Source: DASCNA01 sp036011305 (GTDB lineage Bacteria; Verrucomicrobiota; Lentisphaeria; Victivallales; GWF2-38-69). Taken from it: 17,083 nucleotides of DNA. Location: contig DASCNA010000157.1 of NCBI GenBank assembly GCA_036011305.1, positions 1 through 17,083 on the forward strand. Direction: 5' to 3'. Under the pieces are notes generated by a model. It worked only from the letters and a program-made list of their open reading frames with translations. It made no database searches and was not told where the DNA came from. The first letter of the stretch is position 1; every line of letters begins with the position of its first letter. Shown here in pieces: positions 17,051 through 17,083 of the stretch. The translations under genes were made by a program, and so were the position numbers.

Positions 17051-17083
17051 TCATGCTTCTTCATCCAAATCCATATGGAAACG
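17051..17083 (-). CDS. C-terminus of a probable second PhaC-like protein (partial)
   Basis: The last 10 codons before a TGA at 17053-17051 read RFHMDLDEEA. The complete PhaC-like protein just downstream ends RFHMDLDTESNKK, so seven consecutive residues match at the same distance from the end, and the DNA is similar too. This indicates a tandem paralogue in the same orientation, 55 bp (to GTG) or 67 bp (to ATG) upstream. Most of the gene lies beyond the window edge, so integrity and catalytic residues cannot be judged. Confidence 0.65.
   Translation of the reverse strand, partial: RFHMDLDEEA

Larger units (their letters stand above)
2608..17083 (-). other. Probable polyketide/amino-lipid biosynthetic operon
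   Basis: Seven complete genes plus one cut at the right edge lie on the minus strand. In transcription order the junctions are 55 or 67 bp (partial gene to PhaC-like, depending on the start used), 26 bp (to PKS), 24 bp (to alpha-oxoamine synthase), a 14-bp overlap (to formyltransferase), 5 bp (to SDR), 15 bp (to glycosyltransferase) and 19 bp (to asparagine synthetase). No internal terminator hairpin or convincing internal promoter was found, so one transcript is likely. The 5' end and promoter are outside the window. The order synthase, chain release, then tailoring enzymes supports a single product pathway. Confidence 0.8.

Overview
The window is a compact, very AT-rich bacterial segment with two parts: a complete IS66-family insertion sequence (1-2437), and a long set of minus-strand genes (2608 to the right edge) that looks like one lipid or natural-product biosynthetic operon. 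No rRNA, tRNA or CRISPR array was seen. The host cannot be named safely. Most operon genes lack a recognisable Shine-Dalgarno sequence and have A/T-rich leaders, which would suit Bacteroidota or a similar low-GC Gram-negative lineage, but this is only a hint.

Left part. The window opens exactly at the left terminal inverted repeat of an IS66 element. It carries tnpA, tnpB and tnpC, all on the minus strand, and closes with the matching right repeat at 2419-2437. A perfect 13-bp inverted repeat covers the tnpA start and part of its ribosome binding site. The element has cut a plus-strand gene, of which only the last ~58 codons remain (2438-2615). That remnant overlaps the 3' end of the operon tail to tail by 8 bp.

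Right part. In transcription order (right to left) the operon runs as follows: the last 10 codons of a gene whose C-terminus matches that of the next gene (17051-17083); a PhaC-like alpha/beta-hydrolase with a Cys nucleophile; a 2457-residue single-module reducing polyketide synthase (KS-AT-DH-MT-pseudoKR-ER-KR-ACP, no thioesterase); an alpha-oxoamine synthase; a formyltransferase of the Fmt fold; a short-chain dehydrogenase; a glycosyltransferase of the MGDG-synthase/UgtP family; and a class B asparagine synthetase. Spacings run from a 14-bp overlap to 55 bp.

Proposed logic (inference). The PKS builds a reduced, fatty-acid-like chain on its ACP. With no thioesterase, the chain is released by the alpha-oxoamine synthase through decarboxylative condensation with an amino acid, giving an alpha-aminoketone as in sphingoid base synthesis. 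The SDR would reduce the ketone to an amino alcohol, as 3-ketodihydrosphingosine reductase does. The formyltransferase may N-formylate the amine, the glycosyltransferase may add a sugar, the asparagine synthetase-like enzyme may amidate a carboxylate, and the PhaC-like pair may transfer or esterify acyl groups. The result would be a PKS-derived, possibly N-formylated and glycosylated, sphingolipid-like molecule. The individual families are well known; I do not recognise this exact combination.
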